Part shown: in pieces, positions 6,389 to 6,482 of the stretch
How positions within the stretch are numbered: the first letter of the stretch is position 1
Layout: each line of letters opens with the position of its first letter
Assembly (NCBI GenBank): GCA_964517175.1
Contig: CAZFBU010000200.1
Coordinates: forward strand, 1-6,482
Reading direction: 5' to 3'
Length of the DNA: 6,482 nt
From: JADJNW01 sp964517175
Lineage (GTDB): Bacteria; Bacteroidota; Bacteroidia; Chitinophagales; Saprospiraceae
Notes under the pieces: generated by a model
The model's database searches: none
What the model was told of the DNA's origin: nothing
What the model saw: only the letters and a program-made list of their open reading frames with translations
Made by a program: the position numbers and the translations under genes

Positions 6389-6482
6389 GCTACCCAAAGA
6401 GTAACCCAGCGTACCTAAGCTGTACCACGCCATACATAGGATTGTACAAGGCATACATAAAAATAAACATGGCATACATAAA
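6389..6482. repeat. Degenerate 21-bp tandem repeat running off the right edge
   Basis: Units start at 6389, 6410, 6431, 6452 and 6473 (the last is cut). The three rightmost begin with exactly CATACATA at 21-bp intervals; the two left units are diverged but keep TAC-C--AA and GTA at the same places. A period of 21 bp equals seven codons, and one minus-strand frame stays open throughout, so this may be coding repeat DNA. Confidence 0.6.
6390..6482 (-). CDS. C-terminal tail of a heptapeptide-repeat protein (partial, enters from right edge)
   Basis: Thirty codons followed by TAG (6392-6390) are open on the minus strand from the window edge. The protein divides into exact seven-residue units: MYAMFIF, MYALYNP, MYGVVQL, RYAGLLF, then a final G. 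Tyrosine at unit position 2 is invariant although its codon varies (TAT or TAC), and position 3 is always A or G (GCC, GCC, GGC, GCT); such differences fit selection on protein sequence. The stop directly follows the last unit and lies 2 bp from the stop of the convergent GNAT gene, a normal tail-to-tail spacing. I do not recognise the family. The composition is hydrophobic and aromatic, so the tail could be membrane- or surface-associated. The fragment is too short to be sure it is translated; the alternative is noncoding tandem repeat. Confidence 0.42.
   Translation of the reverse strand, partial: FMYAMFIFMYALYNPMYGVVQLRYAGLLFG

Overview
The window looks like ordinary chromosome from a member of the phylum Bacteroidota, possibly a Saprospiria- or Chitinophagia-like lineage. 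Three things point there. One protein ends in a type IX secretion (type B, CHU_C / gliding-motility) sorting domain. Candidate promoters resemble the Bacteroidota pattern (TAnnTTTG or TAnnTTG at -7, TTG at -33) and not E. coli sigma-70 boxes. Start codons lack strong Shine-Dalgarno sequences. I cannot name the genus. I see no tRNA, rRNA, CRISPR array, insertion sequence or phage gene.

Layout: (1) 1-2573, minus strand: clpB, the hexameric disaggregase, almost complete, with only its last few residues beyond the left edge. (2) 2574-2888: a 315-bp divergent intergenic region holding three perfect AAGTGACA repeats at about 31-32 bp spacing. (3) 2889-4043, plus strand: a protein of the bacterial archaeo-eukaryotic release factor (baeRF) type, probably a translation or ribosome quality-control factor. 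(4) 4044-4199: a short gap with a 16-bp inverted repeat just before the next start. (5) 4200-5039, plus strand: a six-helix voltage-gated K+ channel with a C-terminal zinc ribbon. (6) 5048-5662, minus strand: a small secreted protein made of a signal peptide, an Ig/PKD-like segment and a T9SS sorting domain, convergent with the channel. (7) 5878-6387, plus strand: a GNAT acetyltransferase with a TACTTTTG promoter box that argues for the ATG start rather than an upstream TTG. (8) 6390-6482: a 21-bp degenerate tandem repeat that, on the minus strand, reads as the heptapeptide-repeat tail of a protein entering from the right edge.

The genes do not form one operon; neighbours are mostly divergent or convergent. 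The one suggestive functional link is clpB with the baeRF gene, protein disaggregation and translation rescue, sharing one intergenic region that carries the repeated sites. The most interesting items are those repeats, the inverted repeat before the channel gene, and the heptad-repeat tail at the right edge. I found no clear sign of a new defence or mobile system.
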